The position numbers were made by a program, and so were the translations under genes. From NCBI RefSeq assembly GCF_934754935.1, contig NZ_CAKVJB010000009.1:4813-68812 (forward strand): a DNA stretch of 64,000 bases, written 5' to 3'. The notes beneath the pieces were generated by a model. That model was not told the DNA's origin and made no database searches. It saw only the letters and a list, made by a program, of their open reading frames with translations. Source of the stretch: an uncultured Holdemanella sp. (lineage in GTDB: Bacteria > Bacillota_I > Bacilli_A > Erysipelotrichales > Erysipelotrichaceae). Shown in pieces: positions 40,390 to 49,139 of the stretch; within the stretch, counting starts at the first letter, position 1; each line of letters begins with the position of its first letter.

Positions 40390-40749
40390 TTATGCATTTA
40401 AAGCTGCTTTTGCTTCTTCGCAAAGTTTAGTGAAGCCTTCAGCATCGTGAATAGCCATTTCACTTAACATTTTACGGTTGATCGCAATATTAGCTAATTT
40501 TAATCCGTGCATTAAACGAGAGTATGATAAGTCATTCATACGTGCAGCTGCATTAATACGTGTAATCCAGATTTTACGCATGTTTCCTTTTAACTTACGA
40601 CGATCGTTGTATGCATATCTGAATGAATGCATTACCTGCTCATTTGCAGTTTTGTATAATGTATGTTTTGATCCAAAGTATCCTTTGGCAAGTTTCAACA
40701 CTTTTTTTCTACGAGCGCGTGAAACTGTTCCACCTTTAACTCTTGCCAT
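40390..40749 (-). CDS. rplT: Ribosomal protein L20
   Basis: 119 residues, standard length: MARVKGGTVSRARRKKVLKL, KGYFGSKHTLYKTANEQVMH, YAYNDRRKLKGNMRKIWITR. Binds 23S rRNA early in 50S assembly and represses its own operon through the leader. 18 bases after rpmI. Confidence 0.98.
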   Translation of the reverse strand: MARVKGGTVSRARRKKVLKLAKGYFGSKHTLYKTANEQVMHSFRYAYNDRRKLKGNMRKIWITRINAAARMNDLSYSRLMHGLKLANIAINRKMLSEMAIHDAEGFTKLCEEAKAALNA

Positions 40750-40767
40750 TCTTTATATCCTCCTTAA

Positions 40768-40962
40768 TTACTTAACTAACATTTCCTTAATACGTTTGTA
40801 ATCTGTAGCATGTACAGTACCTGGTTTAGCTAAGTGACGACGTTGTTTCTTAGTCTTTCCATGGAAACGGTGAGATGTATAAGCGTGAGATCTCTTTAAT
40901 TTTCCAGAACCTGTCTTTTTTACACGTTTTGCTAATCCTCTATGACTCTTCATTTTAGGCAT
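40768..40962 (-). CDS. rpmI: Ribosomal protein L35
   Basis: 64 residues, very basic: MPKMKSHRGLAKRVKKTGSG and RHLAKPGTVHATDYKRIKEM. Part of the 50S subunit; second gene of infC-rpmI-rplT. Confidence 0.97.
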   Translation of the reverse strand: MPKMKSHRGLAKRVKKTGSGKLKRSHAYTSHRFHGKTKKQRRHLAKPGTVHATDYKRIKEMLVK

Positions 40963-40975
40963 AGTCTAGTCCTCC

Positions 40976-41515
40976 TTACTTCTTTTTAGGTGCCAACACA
41001 GTTGACATCGTATTACCTTCCATTGAAGGTTTCTTTTCAACGACAGCTACTTCAGACATAGCTTCGATGAAGTCATTCATGATCTTACGACCAACTTCCA
41101 AGCGAGTGATCAAACGACCACGGAATCGCATATCAATCTTTACTTTCATACCCGCTTCGATCCATTTTGACGTCTGACGAACTTTTGTTTCAAAATCGTG
41201 TGTATCGATAATCGGTGATAAACGTAAAGATTTAACTTCAACAACATGTTGTTTACGTTTCGCTTCTTTAGCTTTTTTCTGTTGTTCGAAATGATAGCGA
41301 CCATAGTCTAAAACTTTACACACAGCCGGACGCGCTTTGGGTGCAACACACAACAAATCTAAATTTTGTTTGTATGCAATGTCCAATGCTTCTTTTTTTG
41401 ACATAACTCCCAATTGTTCTCCATCCGCATTGATGACAAGAACTTCTCTAAACGGAATCTTTTCGTTAAACAAATCATCGTTTACATTATTTGGGGCAAC
41501 TTTTCTGTTATTGAT
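40976..41515 (-). CDS. infC: Translation initiation factor IF-3 (probable AUC start)
   Basis: About 179 residues. N-domain VAPNNVNDDLFNEKIPFREV, linker EQQKKAKEAKRKQHVVEVKS, C-domain KIDMRFRGRLITRLEVGRKI. IF-3 controls start-codon choice. An ATG at 41527 would overlap the ribosome site AAAAAAGGATGG and has none of its own. Counting 8 bases on from AGGATGG leads to ATC at 41515, giving INNRKVAP. Rare start codons are known for infC and allow feedback by IF-3, so I favour ATC; the ATG remains possible. Confidence 0.9.
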   Translation of the reverse strand: MNNRKVAPNNVNDDLFNEKIPFREVLVINADGEQLGVMSKKEALDIAYKQNLDLLCVAPKARPAVCKVLDYGRYHFEQQKKAKEAKRKQHVVEVKSLRLSPIIDTHDFETKVRQTSKWIEAGMKVKIDMRFRGRLITRLEVGRKIMNDFIEAMSEVAVVEKKPSMEGNTMSTVLAPKKK

Positions 41516-41540
41516 ATTCGACACCATCCTTTTTTAATTT

Positions 41541-41672
41541 TCACAAAAAGAAAATGGGTGCATTCCACACCCATCACTCTTTTAAACGAATTCAAACTGA
41601 ATTGGCCGTGAACCTATGTCCCTCTAGACATCAGGTGAGAAGGGGTGCTTCTATCTTTCCATTTCTTTTACT
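41541..41672 (-). ncRNA. L20-type leader of the infC-rpmI-rplT operon with attenuator
   Basis: Minus strand segment AGCACCCCTTCTCACCTGAT, then GTCTAGAGGGACATAGGTTC, resembles the Firmicutes L20 leader. A terminator hairpin ATGGGTG/CACCCAT with TTTTCTTTTT (41541-41574) follows before infC. L20 binding is expected to promote termination. Confidence 0.7.
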
Positions 41673-41756
41673 TATTGATAATACCACACAGACTTGGTTT
41701 ATTCAATATCTTTTTTCAAAAAAATAAAGCCGAACAAATCGACTTATACACATAAA

Positions 41757-41832
41757 TGGTGGACTCTTGGGGATTCGAACCCCAGACCCACTGATTAAGA
41801 GTCAGTTGCTCTGCCAGCTGAGCTAAGAGTCC
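41757..41832 (-). tRNA. tRNA-Lys (anticodon CTT), CCA encoded
   Basis: 76 bases. The acceptor GGACTCT pairs with AGAGTCC and the discriminator A is followed by CCA. D-arm TAGCTCAGCTGGCAGAGCA; anticodon loop CTCTTAA gives CTT; T-arm GGGGTTCGAATCCCC is intact. Confidence 0.96.
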
Positions 41833-41917
41833 ATTTATCAGTGCCCATATATATTACCACAACATATTTTTGAACGCAACACTTTTTTTAAAAAAATAAG
41901 GATGCCAAACGACACCC

Positions 41918-43780
41918 CTATTCCATCATAGCCATTTTCTCTTCCCATTCCTTCATTAAGGCTGCTATTTCATTATGCTTATCATCGATTTTCGCATCCA
42001 ATTCTTCCATCTTACGATAATCTTGATAATACTCTGGCTCATACCTTAATTCTCGCATAGCCTCTAAATCTTGTTCCGCCTCATCTAATAAAACTTCAAG
42101 TTTCGCAACACGATTTTTAATAGCCTTTAAATCTGTGAAAGATACAGTTTGTGGCTTTACCTCTTTTTCAACCTTTACTACCGATTCAATCAATTCATTA
42201 TTTGCCTTTTTATCCAAATATTCTTCATAATTCAAATCATAAACTTTACTAACTGAATCCATCTCTAATACACGCGTAGCCATTTTCTTTAAAAACATAC
42301 GGTCATGCGACACAAATAGAATCGTTCCATCATACTTTTCCAATGCCGATTCTAACGCTTCTTTAGCTGGTATATCCAAATGGTTGGTTGGCTCATCCAA
42401 AAGTAAGACGTTATCATGTTCTAACATCAGTTTTGCAAGAGCTAAACGCACTCTTTCTCCACCCGACAAATCATTGACTTCTTTAAACACTTCATCCTGT
42501 GTAAATAAAAAGCTTGCCAACGTATTACGAATCTGTGTTTGCGTTGCATCTGGATCCATATCCCATAATTCATCCAATACATTCTTGTTGGACTTCATCT
42601 GAGCACTTTCCTGATTAAAATATCCCACATCGATTTGATGTCCAAATTTAAAGCTTCCCGATATACTTGGAAGTTCTTTGACTAAAGTCTTGATCAAAGT
42701 TGATTTACCAATACCATTCGGTCCAACAATAGCCATGCGTTGTCCTTGTAACAATTGAAAGGAAACTTTTGACAACACTGTATCATATCCAACACTCAAA
42801 TCTTCAACTTCAAGAACTTGCTTACCACCTTTTCTTGCACAAGTAAACACTGCCTTCATTTGACTTGTATCCGAAGAACTATCTTCAATTTTATCCATTC
42901 GATCTAAATACTTCTGTTTACTTTTCGCAAAAGCAGCTTTGTTCTTTTTATATCTGAACTTCTCAATTAAATCCTCTAAACGATGAATTTCCTGTTGCTG
43001 ACGAACATACGCCTCATGATTCTTTTTTAAATATTCTTCTTTTGCCTTCAAATAATGCGAATAATCTCCCACATATCTTTGCGTCTTACCAAATTCGATT
43101 TCTACAATTTCATCCACCACATGATCTAAGAACATACGATCATGGCTGACCAAAACAACCGCAAAAGGATAATGCTTCACATAGTTTTCAAGCCATTCTA
43201 TAGCTGCAATATCCAAATGGTTTGTAGGTTCATCCAACAATAATATATCTGGCTTCGTTAATAATAATTTAACTAAGGCAATTCTCGTTTTTTGTCCCGA
43301 ACTAAATTCACATAACTTTTTATTTAAATCTTTTTCATCAAATTGAAAATGAAAAAATACATTCTTTAGTTCCACCTCATATTGATATCCATTTAAAGCT
43401 TCAAAACGAGTCTGCAACATATCATATTTCGCTAATTGTTTTTCACTTGAATCTGTTTTTAAAACTTCCGCTTGCTCATTTAATTGCTTCTCTAATTCAC
43501 GAACCTTATCAAAAGCCGTTAAAAGCTCTTCATAAACCGTTTTTTCCTCATCCACAAAAGTAATCTGAGCTAAATAACCAATATTCGTTCCATTCAATAC
43601 CATACGTGAGCCAGAATCGTAATTTTCCTGTCCACAAATTATTTTCATCAACGTCGTTTTACCACAACCATTACGTCCAACTAGAGCAATCTTTTCATTA
43701 TCACGCACTTGAAAATTTGCACCAGCCAAAACCGTTTTGGCACCAAAAGACTTTTGAATATTACTCAATTGTAATTTCAT
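41918..43780 (-). CDS. ABC-F family ATPase
   Basis: 620 residues with two ABC domains and no membrane part. Walker A GRNGCGKTT and GPNGIGKST; signatures FSSGQKTR and LSGGERVR; Walker B LLLDEPTNHLDI twice. The linker between them (EAYVRQQQEIHRLEDLIEKF) is the P-site tRNA-interaction motif region and the C-terminus is a coiled coil. Acts on ribosomes as an EttA/YdiF-type factor; resistance is possible but not indicated. Start placed at 43780, with AAGGGTG upstream, outside the preceding gene. Confidence 0.9.
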   Translation of the reverse strand: MKLQLSNIQKSFGAKTVLAGANFQVRDNEKIALVGRNGCGKTTLMKIICGQENYDSGSRMVLNGTNIGYLAQITFVDEEKTVYEELLTAFDKVRELEKQLNEQAEVLKTDSSEKQLAKYDMLQTRFEALNGYQYEVELKNVFFHFQFDEKDLNKKLCEFSSGQKTRIALVKLLLTKPDILLLDEPTNHLDIAAIEWLENYVKHYPFAVVLVSHDRMFLDHVVDEIVEIEFGKTQRYVGDYSHYLKAKEEYLKKNHEAYVRQQQEIHRLEDLIEKFRYKKNKAAFAKSKQKYLDRMDKIEDSSSDTSQMKAVFTCARKGGKQVLEVEDLSVGYDTVLSKVSFQLLQGQRMAIVGPNGIGKSTLIKTLVKELPSISGSFKFGHQIDVGYFNQESAQMKSNKNVLDELWDMDPDATQTQIRNTLASFLFTQDEVFKEVNDLSGGERVRLALAKLMLEHDNVLLLDEPTNHLDIPAKEALESALEKYDGTILFVSHDRMFLKKMATRVLEMDSVSKVYDLNYEEYLDKKANNELIESVVKVEKEVKPQTVSFTDLKAIKNRVAKLEVLLDEAEQDLEAMRELRYEPEYYQDYRKMEELDAKIDDKHNEIAALMKEWEEKMAMME

Positions 43781-43793
43781 ACTTATATCACCC

Positions 43794-45080
43794 TTAAATT
43801 TCAAAATATCTAACAATACTCTTAACAAGTATTTTAGCTATCGCATCCGCATTTTCATTAAAATACGTTACACTTTGTGAGTTCATTGCACTCGCATATG
43901 AAAAATATAAACCATACATTCCGTATGCATCTTTGTAGTCTGCATTTCTAAACTCATCTCCATATACACCCGCATAAGTGGCTCTTCCACCTGTTTCTCG
44001 TAATTGAGGATAGAGTTCATAATCTAACACTTTTCCATCATCACTTTCTGCATAAGAATCATATAAAACACCATTTTCCTGTGTAGTATTCGTTCTTGCT
44101 TCATATAAAGTTAAATCATTTTGTTCCATAAAATATGAAACCGTATTGGCAAGTCCACTATTCGTATAAGGACTTGTTAACATGTATGGAGCATATACAT
44201 TTTCATCTAAACTAGCACCTAAAGCTAAATATAGTTTTGCCTTTGTCTTATAAGCACGCGCCGGACGACCATCCACTCCATAATAGCCTGGAGTTTCATT
44301 TTCCTTACGCAAGATCTTTACTTTTAAGCCTTTCTTTTCCAGTTCTTTTTTGACTTTCTTGGCAAATTTCAAAGAAGAACTCGCCTCATCTAAAATAGAT
44401 GTACTTGCACCAACATCAACCGTATTTGAAAAATAATTCATCGCATTACCACATGGATCAATAACCACATCATAAATATCTTCATTTGGTTCTTGATTTG
44501 TCACAATAATAAACGCATAATTCTTCTTAAATTGAATTCCATATTCTTTCAATGCATTTTTATCCGCTATAAAAGATACCGTAGTCACTTTTTCATCCCG
44601 GCGCATCGTTGTAACTGTCTTTGCCTTAAAAGCATCCTTGAAATAGATTCGCTCCTTTTCAAAATGATTATACGTATATAATTCATAGATTCCTTCTTTT
44701 AAAGCCCCTAAATCAATACCTGAATCCACACTTCCGTTAAAAGTAAAACTCGTTGTCGAATCCGTCATGACATTTTTTAATACAATGTTGTTGCCTTGCA
44801 TCTTATCAGCATCTGTTGATCCATATTTACTTTTATACAAAGATAACGTTTCTCCATAAACCACATAATCCTTTAATAGATATGTACCTTCAAAATTTTT
44901 TTCTACCTTTTTGTGTAATTTATCCACATCCACACCATTCAAGTAAGACTGGGATGACTTATCTGCTTGTTTCGGCTTTGAAACATATAAAAAAACACAA
45001 ACGATTGCGATCGCAATCGCAACTATTCCGATAATCATTGCGCTTAAATTTTTCTTATTTATTACTCTTGTTTTTTTCAT
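43794..45080 (-). CDS. Secreted or membrane-anchored amidase_3-like protein lacking zinc ligands
   Basis: 428 residues. An uncleaved signal anchor (IIGIVAIAIAIVCVFLYVS) is followed by an extracellular region. Residues 220-428 have the fold order of N-acetylmuramoyl-L-alanine amidases, but the zinc motif DPGHGG reads IDPCGNAMNYFSN and the later SIHAN reads ALGAS. Both histidines are thus missing, and the enzyme may be inactive and act as a cell-wall-binding or regulatory protein. The N-terminal 200 residues are not recognised. Placed 13 bases before the ABC-F gene. Confidence 0.6.
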   Translation of the reverse strand: MKKTRVINKKNLSAMIIGIVAIAIAIVCVFLYVSKPKQADKSSQSYLNGVDVDKLHKKVEKNFEGTYLLKDYVVYGETLSLYKSKYGSTDADKMQGNNIVLKNVMTDSTTSFTFNGSVDSGIDLGALKEGIYELYTYNHFEKERIYFKDAFKAKTVTTMRRDEKVTTVSFIADKNALKEYGIQFKKNYAFIIVTNQEPNEDIYDVVIDPCGNAMNYFSNTVDVGASTSILDEASSSLKFAKKVKKELEKKGLKVKILRKENETPGYYGVDGRPARAYKTKAKLYLALGASLDENVYAPYMLTSPYTNSGLANTVSYFMEQNDLTLYEARTNTTQENGVLYDSYAESDDGKVLDYELYPQLRETGGRATYAGVYGDEFRNADYKDAYGMYGLYFSYASAMNSQSVTYFNENADAIAKILVKSIVRYFEI

Positions 45081-45104
45081 ACCCCTTATTTATATCACAC
45101 AAGA

Positions 45105-45131
45105 AAACAGGTATCAACGAGATACCTGTTT
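45105..45131 (-). terminator. asnS terminator
   Basis: AAACAGGTATC/GATACCTGTTT with a 5-base loop, followed on the minus strand by TTCTTG. Confidence 0.75.
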
Positions 45132-45137
45132 AATTCA

Positions 45138-46493
45138 CTAGAAAATTAAATTTCTTGGTGTACGAGGATATGGCTGTACATCACGAATGTTAGCTACACC
45201 ACTTAAATACATTAACATACGATCAAATCCTAAACCAAATCCAGAGTGTTTACATCCACCGAAGCGACGTAAATCTAAATACCATTGCAGAGTTTCTTGT
45301 TCCATTCCCATTTCTTTCATACGATCTACTAGCACATCATAACGCTCTTCACGTTGTGATCCACCAACTAATTCTCCAACATATGGAACTAACAAGTCAC
45401 ATGCTGCAACTGTTTTGTTGTCATCATTTATACGCATATAGAAAGCTTTGATATCTTTTGGATAATCCGTTAAGAACACTGGACCATTTACTACTTTTTC
45501 ACAAATATAACGTTCATGCTCACTCTGTAGATCCATCCCCCAGAAAATGTCTTGGTTTTCAAATTGATCTTTCGCTTTTTCTAAATATTCGATTGCCTTT
45601 GTATATGTCATTCTTTCAAAACTAGAATTAGCCACATGCGTTACACGCTTAATACATTCTTTATCAATCATAGACGCAAAGAATTCCATTTCTTCTTTAG
45701 CATGTTCTAAACAATAATTGATGCAATATTTGATCATTTCTTCAATACAATCCATGTTGTCAGCTAAATCTGCAAATGCAAGTTCCGGTTCAATCATCCA
45801 GAATTCAGAAGCATGACGAGTTGTATTTGAATTTTCTGCACGGAAAGTAGGACCAAATGTATAAACATTACGATATGCTAGGGCAAAAGGTTCAACATGC
45901 AATTGTCCAGATACTGTTAATTGTGCATGTTTTCCAAAGAAATCCTTATCATATTTTGCATCCTCACGAGTTGTAACTGTAAAACATTCTCCAGCACCTT
46001 CAGCATCATTACCAGTGATTTCTGGTGTATGTACATAAACAAATCCACGATCCTGGAAGAATGTGTGAATAGCCATACTTAATACACTTCTTAATCTAAA
46101 CATCGCATAATAAGTGTTTGCACGAGGACGTACATGAGGAATTTCACGCATAAATTCGAAACTGTGACGTTTCTTTTGTAAAGGATAATCGTGATCGCAT
46201 AATCCTAAAACGCTAATATTTTCAGCTTGAATTTCAAATGGCTGTTTTGCATCTGGAGTACAAACTAATTTACCTGTCACTTCCATTGCAGATCCAGTTG
46301 TAATTTTAGATACTTCATCAAAATTTGCTAAGCCTTCACCATATACAACTTGAACATTTGAAAAAGTTGTTCCATCATTCAACGCAATGAATCCAACTGC
46401 CTTTGAATTACGATTTGTACGAACCCAACCCTGCAAAGTAACACTTTGTCCATCGTACTGTTCAAAAGTTTCTTTTAATTTTTTTACTAACAT
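45138..46493 (-). CDS. asnS: Asparaginyl-tRNA synthetase
   Basis: 451 residues, class IIb. OB-fold anticodon domain (VTLQGWVRTNRNSKAVGFIA), class II motif 2 in FRAENSNTTRHASEFWMIEP, motif 3 in GFGLGFDRMLMYLSGVANIR; end YPRTPRNLIF is typical of AsnRS. Start set at 46493, with GGGAG upstream. Expression is governed by the preceding T-box. Confidence 0.96.
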   Translation of the reverse strand: MLVKKLKETFEQYDGQSVTLQGWVRTNRNSKAVGFIALNDGTTFSNVQVVYGEGLANFDEVSKITTGSAMEVTGKLVCTPDAKQPFEIQAENISVLGLCDHDYPLQKKRHSFEFMREIPHVRPRANTYYAMFRLRSVLSMAIHTFFQDRGFVYVHTPEITGNDAEGAGECFTVTTREDAKYDKDFFGKHAQLTVSGQLHVEPFALAYRNVYTFGPTFRAENSNTTRHASEFWMIEPELAFADLADNMDCIEEMIKYCINYCLEHAKEEMEFFASMIDKECIKRVTHVANSSFERMTYTKAIEYLEKAKDQFENQDIFWGMDLQSEHERYICEKVVNGPVFLTDYPKDIKAFYMRINDDNKTVAACDLLVPYVGELVGGSQREERYDVLVDRMKEMGMEQETLQWYLDLRRFGGCKHSGFGLGFDRMLMYLSGVANIRDVQPYPRTPRNLIF

Positions 46494-46509
46494 AGTTTCT
46501 CCCTTCAAA

Positions 46510-46725
46510 ATAAAAAAACGTCCCTTAATAATTAAGGAACGATTATAACCGCGGTACCATCCTGTTTCATCACACGTATGTATGCACTCAATTGGAATTT
46601 AACGCATTCCACACGTGACTGTCTACTTCATTTCTCCAGTCCGACTCCACAGGTGTTATCTATCCAAACTTGCATTATCCATTTTCACCGACTAGGACTC
46701 TCTTTACATGTTTGTTTTGGACGAC
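46510..46725 (-). ncRNA. T-box riboswitch (asparagine tRNA sensing)
   Basis: Minus strand AGGATGGTACCGCG (46549-46563 region) is the antiterminator T-box. A terminator CGTTCCTTAAT/ATTAAGGGACG with seven T follows. The upstream Stem I region contains GATAACACC, where AAC is a suitable Asn specifier. Controls asnS. Confidence 0.93.
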
Positions 46726-46727
46726 TT

Positions 46728-47363
46728 CTATTTCTGCGTCTTTGTTTCTAATGAATTTGTAATAAATACCAATTCTTGTATAGATGATACCACATCAATA
46801 CTTTTAATGACAACCCCTTTTGGAACCAAAAAATGCTGATGCGTAAAATCTACTATACCACTGATTCCACACTGAACCAATTTATCCACCGTTTCTTGTA
46901 CATCGTGTGAAATCGTTAAAATAGCAATACGACATCCTTCTGGAATCTTATTATCCAATTCTGACATTGGGTAAACTTCAACACCAAATTGAGTTCCACA
47001 TTTTGCCGGATCCACATCAAAGGCACATGCAATTTCGCCAACTACATAATTCCACTTATTATAATTCATTAATGCACGTCCTAAGTTACCAGCACCTACT
47101 AATATAATTTTTTCATCAAAATCAACACCAAGCTGACTATTAAATATTTCAATCAACTTATCCACATCATATCCATAGCCTTGCTTTCCAAGGTTACCTA
47201 AGAATGAAAAATCACGTCGAATCGTTGTTGGTTCAATATCAACAAAACTAGATAATTCTTTAGACATGATTCTTTCAACGCCATTTTTCTGTAGCTTACG
47301 TAAAGCTTTTAAATATACTGGGTATCTTTGTAAAGTTGCTTTGGGCACATTTCTATTCTGCAT
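46728..47363 (-). CDS. rex: Redox-sensing repressor Rex
   Basis: 211 residues. N-terminal winged helix (VPKATLQRYPVYLKALRKLQ; ELSSFVDIEPTTIRRDFSFL) and C-terminal Rossmann domain with VGAGNLGRALMNYNKW; domain-swapped helix at the end. Senses NADH/NAD+ and represses fermentation genes. A Rex-type operator lies in its own promoter. Confidence 0.95.
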   Translation of the reverse strand: MQNRNVPKATLQRYPVYLKALRKLQKNGVERIMSKELSSFVDIEPTTIRRDFSFLGNLGKQGYGYDVDKLIEIFNSQLGVDFDEKIILVGAGNLGRALMNYNKWNYVVGEIACAFDVDPAKCGTQFGVEVYPMSELDNKIPEGCRIAILTISHDVQETVDKLVQCGISGIVDFTHQHFLVPKGVVIKSIDVVSSIQELVFITNSLETKTQK

Positions 47364-47396
47364 TTTTTATCACCCCATGCCATAATAATAGCACAT

Positions 47397-47414
47397 TTGT
47401 GATATATTTAACAA
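47397..47414. promoter_or_regulatory. Rex operator in the rex promoter
   Basis: TTGTGATATATTTAACAA fits the Rex box TTGTGAA-N4-TTCACAA type. It lies between a weak -35 (TTGTTA) and -10 (TATTAT) on the minus strand. Confidence 0.65.
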
Positions 47415-47423
47415 GATAGCTTG

Positions 47424-47450
47424 TGAAAAAAAGTCGATTACTCGACTTTT
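47424..47450 (-). terminator. Terminator of the rapZ-yvcK-whiA operon
   Basis: On the minus strand AAAAGTCGA/TCGACTTTT hairpin followed by TTTC, overlapping the last stop codon. Confidence 0.7.
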
Positions 47451-48049
47451 GAAAAAACACCTTGATCTACTTGTAAAAATACTGAATCTATATCTTGTGA
47501 AAGCGTTTGAATACGTAAATCATAAAAATGTGGAACACCCTTTTGTTTAGCATAGACAAGTGCGACGATCCATACAAGCAAAAGAAGTATGAATGCCACC
47601 TTAAAAGGAATGTGGAATAAAAGCACAAATAATATCAGTAATAAGACATATGCAAGCGTATCCAACAAGATGAATCTTTGAAATATATTCTTCAATGTAT
47701 TCTGATAATAATTTCTTTTCCTTGATAAAAATGCTTTCGTAATACTATCAAGCCCTTCACTAAACTCCATCTTAATGTCTTCTGTTTGTGCTTCCGTATG
47801 TTCTTTTAAAAACAAGATTTGTTGCATCCTCAAAAGACAAAACAACATTCCCTGTTTATTTTCCTCTTTCGAAAACTTCTTATAATACAATTCCGCCAAC
47901 TTTAAATAATCATTGTCTGAAATTGATTTAGAAATCATGCTTTGTGCAATAATATCCAGGCGCTCGCTTAGAACATCCGAAAATACAAGAATATTATTTT
48001 GTGCACGACGCTCAATTTCTTTTAAAGCCCCTAAGAAATGATCAGCCAC
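47438..48049 (-). CDS. Unknown membrane protein, C-terminal two helices
   Basis: 203 residues, GTG start overlapping the TSCPD gene by 8 bases, with AAAGG upstream. Residues 1-125 are helical and charged (ALKEIERRAQNNILVFSDVL; LSRKRNYYQNTLKNIFQR). Two membrane helices follow (FILLDTLAYVLLLILFVLLF; VAFILLLLVWIVALVYA), then a short tail. No family recognised. Last gene of the operon. Confidence 0.6.
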   Translation of the reverse strand: MADHFLGALKEIERRAQNNILVFSDVLSERLDIIAQSMISKSISDNDYLKLAELYYKKFSKEENKQGMLFCLLRMQQILFLKEHTEAQTEDIKMEFSEGLDSITKAFLSRKRNYYQNTLKNIFQRFILLDTLAYVLLLILFVLLFHIPFKVAFILLLLVWIVALVYAKQKGVPHFYDLRIQTLSQDIDSVFLQVDQGVFSKVE

Positions 48050-48290
48050 GATATGCCTTTAGTGCACACGCAATTTGATCTGGACATGAAGTTGGTTTAT
48101 TACCACAAGTTACACCTGTCAATGTATCAATAACTTCGTCTACACTTCTTCCCTTCAATAAACAACCAATACCTTTTAAGTTACCATTGCATCCTCCAAT
48201 GGCTTCAAAGCTTTGAATAATGCCATCTTCAATTTCAAAATTGAATTGACGACTACAAACACCTTTTGGTGTATAACTATATTTTTCCAT
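48042..48290 (-). CDS. TSCPD-domain protein (TIGR03905 type)
   Basis: 82 residues: MEKYSYTPKGVCSRQFNFEI, GGCNGNLKGIGCLLKG, and the naming motif PTSCPDQIACALK. Conserved cysteines suggest metal or redox chemistry; related domains occur at the end of class II ribonucleotide reductases. Start chosen at 48290, with GGAGG upstream. Overlaps the Gx transporter gene. Confidence 0.85.
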   Translation of the reverse strand: MEKYSYTPKGVCSRQFNFEIEDGIIQSFEAIGGCNGNLKGIGCLLKGRSVDEVIDTLTGVTCGNKPTSCPDQIACALKAYRG

Positions 48291-48786
48291 AAAAACCTCC
48301 ATGAATTCGGCTTAACACCTTTTTACATACTACTGCAATTAATATACCACTCACAATGGATAATGCCAAAAGAATCGGCAAAAAAAGCTGCATAAAATAC
48401 TGTTGATAGATCCAAGTAATCGCAATCACTTGTCCTATATTATGAAAACTAGCTCCAAGTATACTGACTCCATATATAGAAAACACTTTACTTTTATACG
48501 CAATAATCATCGCAATACAAGCTAAAATCCCACCACTTAACGATAGATAGAATGAAACCGAAAATAATGTTCCTTGCATCAAGCTTGATAAAAAAATTCG
48601 AAGCAACGAAACATAAGCCAACGATTTTTCATCATATAAATAAAGTGCAAACAACCCTGAAATATTCGCAAGCCCAATTTTATATCCTGGAACAATCATG
48701 AAGATACCAACAAAACTTTCCAACAGCTGCAATAAGATGCCCACCGCAACTAGAAAAGCTAAAATCACACTTTTTTTCACATTCAT
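48277..48786 (-). CDS. Gx transporter family membrane protein
   Basis: 169 residues, five to six membrane helices: FVGIFMIVPGYKIGLANISG, LLRIFLSSLMQGTLFSVSFY, GASFHNIGQVIAITWIYQQY. The family (also called heptaprenyl diphosphate synthase component I-like) resembles ECF S components. It is usually found with a NusG domain II protein, as here; a related pair, EetA/EetB, belongs to flavin-based extracellular electron transfer in Listeria as I recall. Overlaps both neighbours by 4 to 14 bases. Confidence 0.8.
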   Translation of the reverse strand: MNVKKSVILAFLVAVGILLQLLESFVGIFMIVPGYKIGLANISGLFALYLYDEKSLAYVSLLRIFLSSLMQGTLFSVSFYLSLSGGILACIAMIIAYKSKVFSIYGVSILGASFHNIGQVIAITWIYQQYFMQLFLPILLALSIVSGILIAVVCKKVLSRIHGGFYGKI

Positions 48787-49139
48787 TGTATCACCGTATC
48801 CTGACTGGCTTCTTTTTCGATTTTTACCACCGTTTCATTTGGCAAACATACAATCGGAACATTGGCATCCGAAACAAATCCTTGTTTTGAACAATAATGA
48901 TGCGGACTCTTTTCTTGAGTTACACGAACCTTTTTTTGTTTCACTTCAATATGCACTTTACCAATCTTTCCATCCACTACATACGATTTATCTTTTGATA
49001 AGTCGATACGTAACACCTGTTTTTCTTTCACATAGACACTCGCATAGCTGTTCGCATTTTTACTAAAAAACAAGGGAACACAAAGAAAAACAGATAAAAC
49101 CATAATGCATACAATCAATATTTTATCGGCTTTTCTCAT
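48783..49139 (-). CDS. NusG domain II-containing exported protein
   Basis: 118 residues. Signal anchor KILIVCIMVLSVFLCVPLFF, then a small beta domain (YVVDGKIGKVHIEVKQKKVR; IVCLPNETVVKIE) with CSKQGFVSDANVPIVC. Members accompany Gx transporters and are thought to receive or handle flavin-linked electrons outside the membrane. Overlaps the next and previous genes by ATGA. Confidence 0.82.
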   Translation of the reverse strand: MRKADKILIVCIMVLSVFLCVPLFFSKNANSYASVYVKEKQVLRIDLSKDKSYVVDGKIGKVHIEVKQKKVRVTQEKSPHHYCSKQGFVSDANVPIVCLPNETVVKIEKEASQDTVIQ

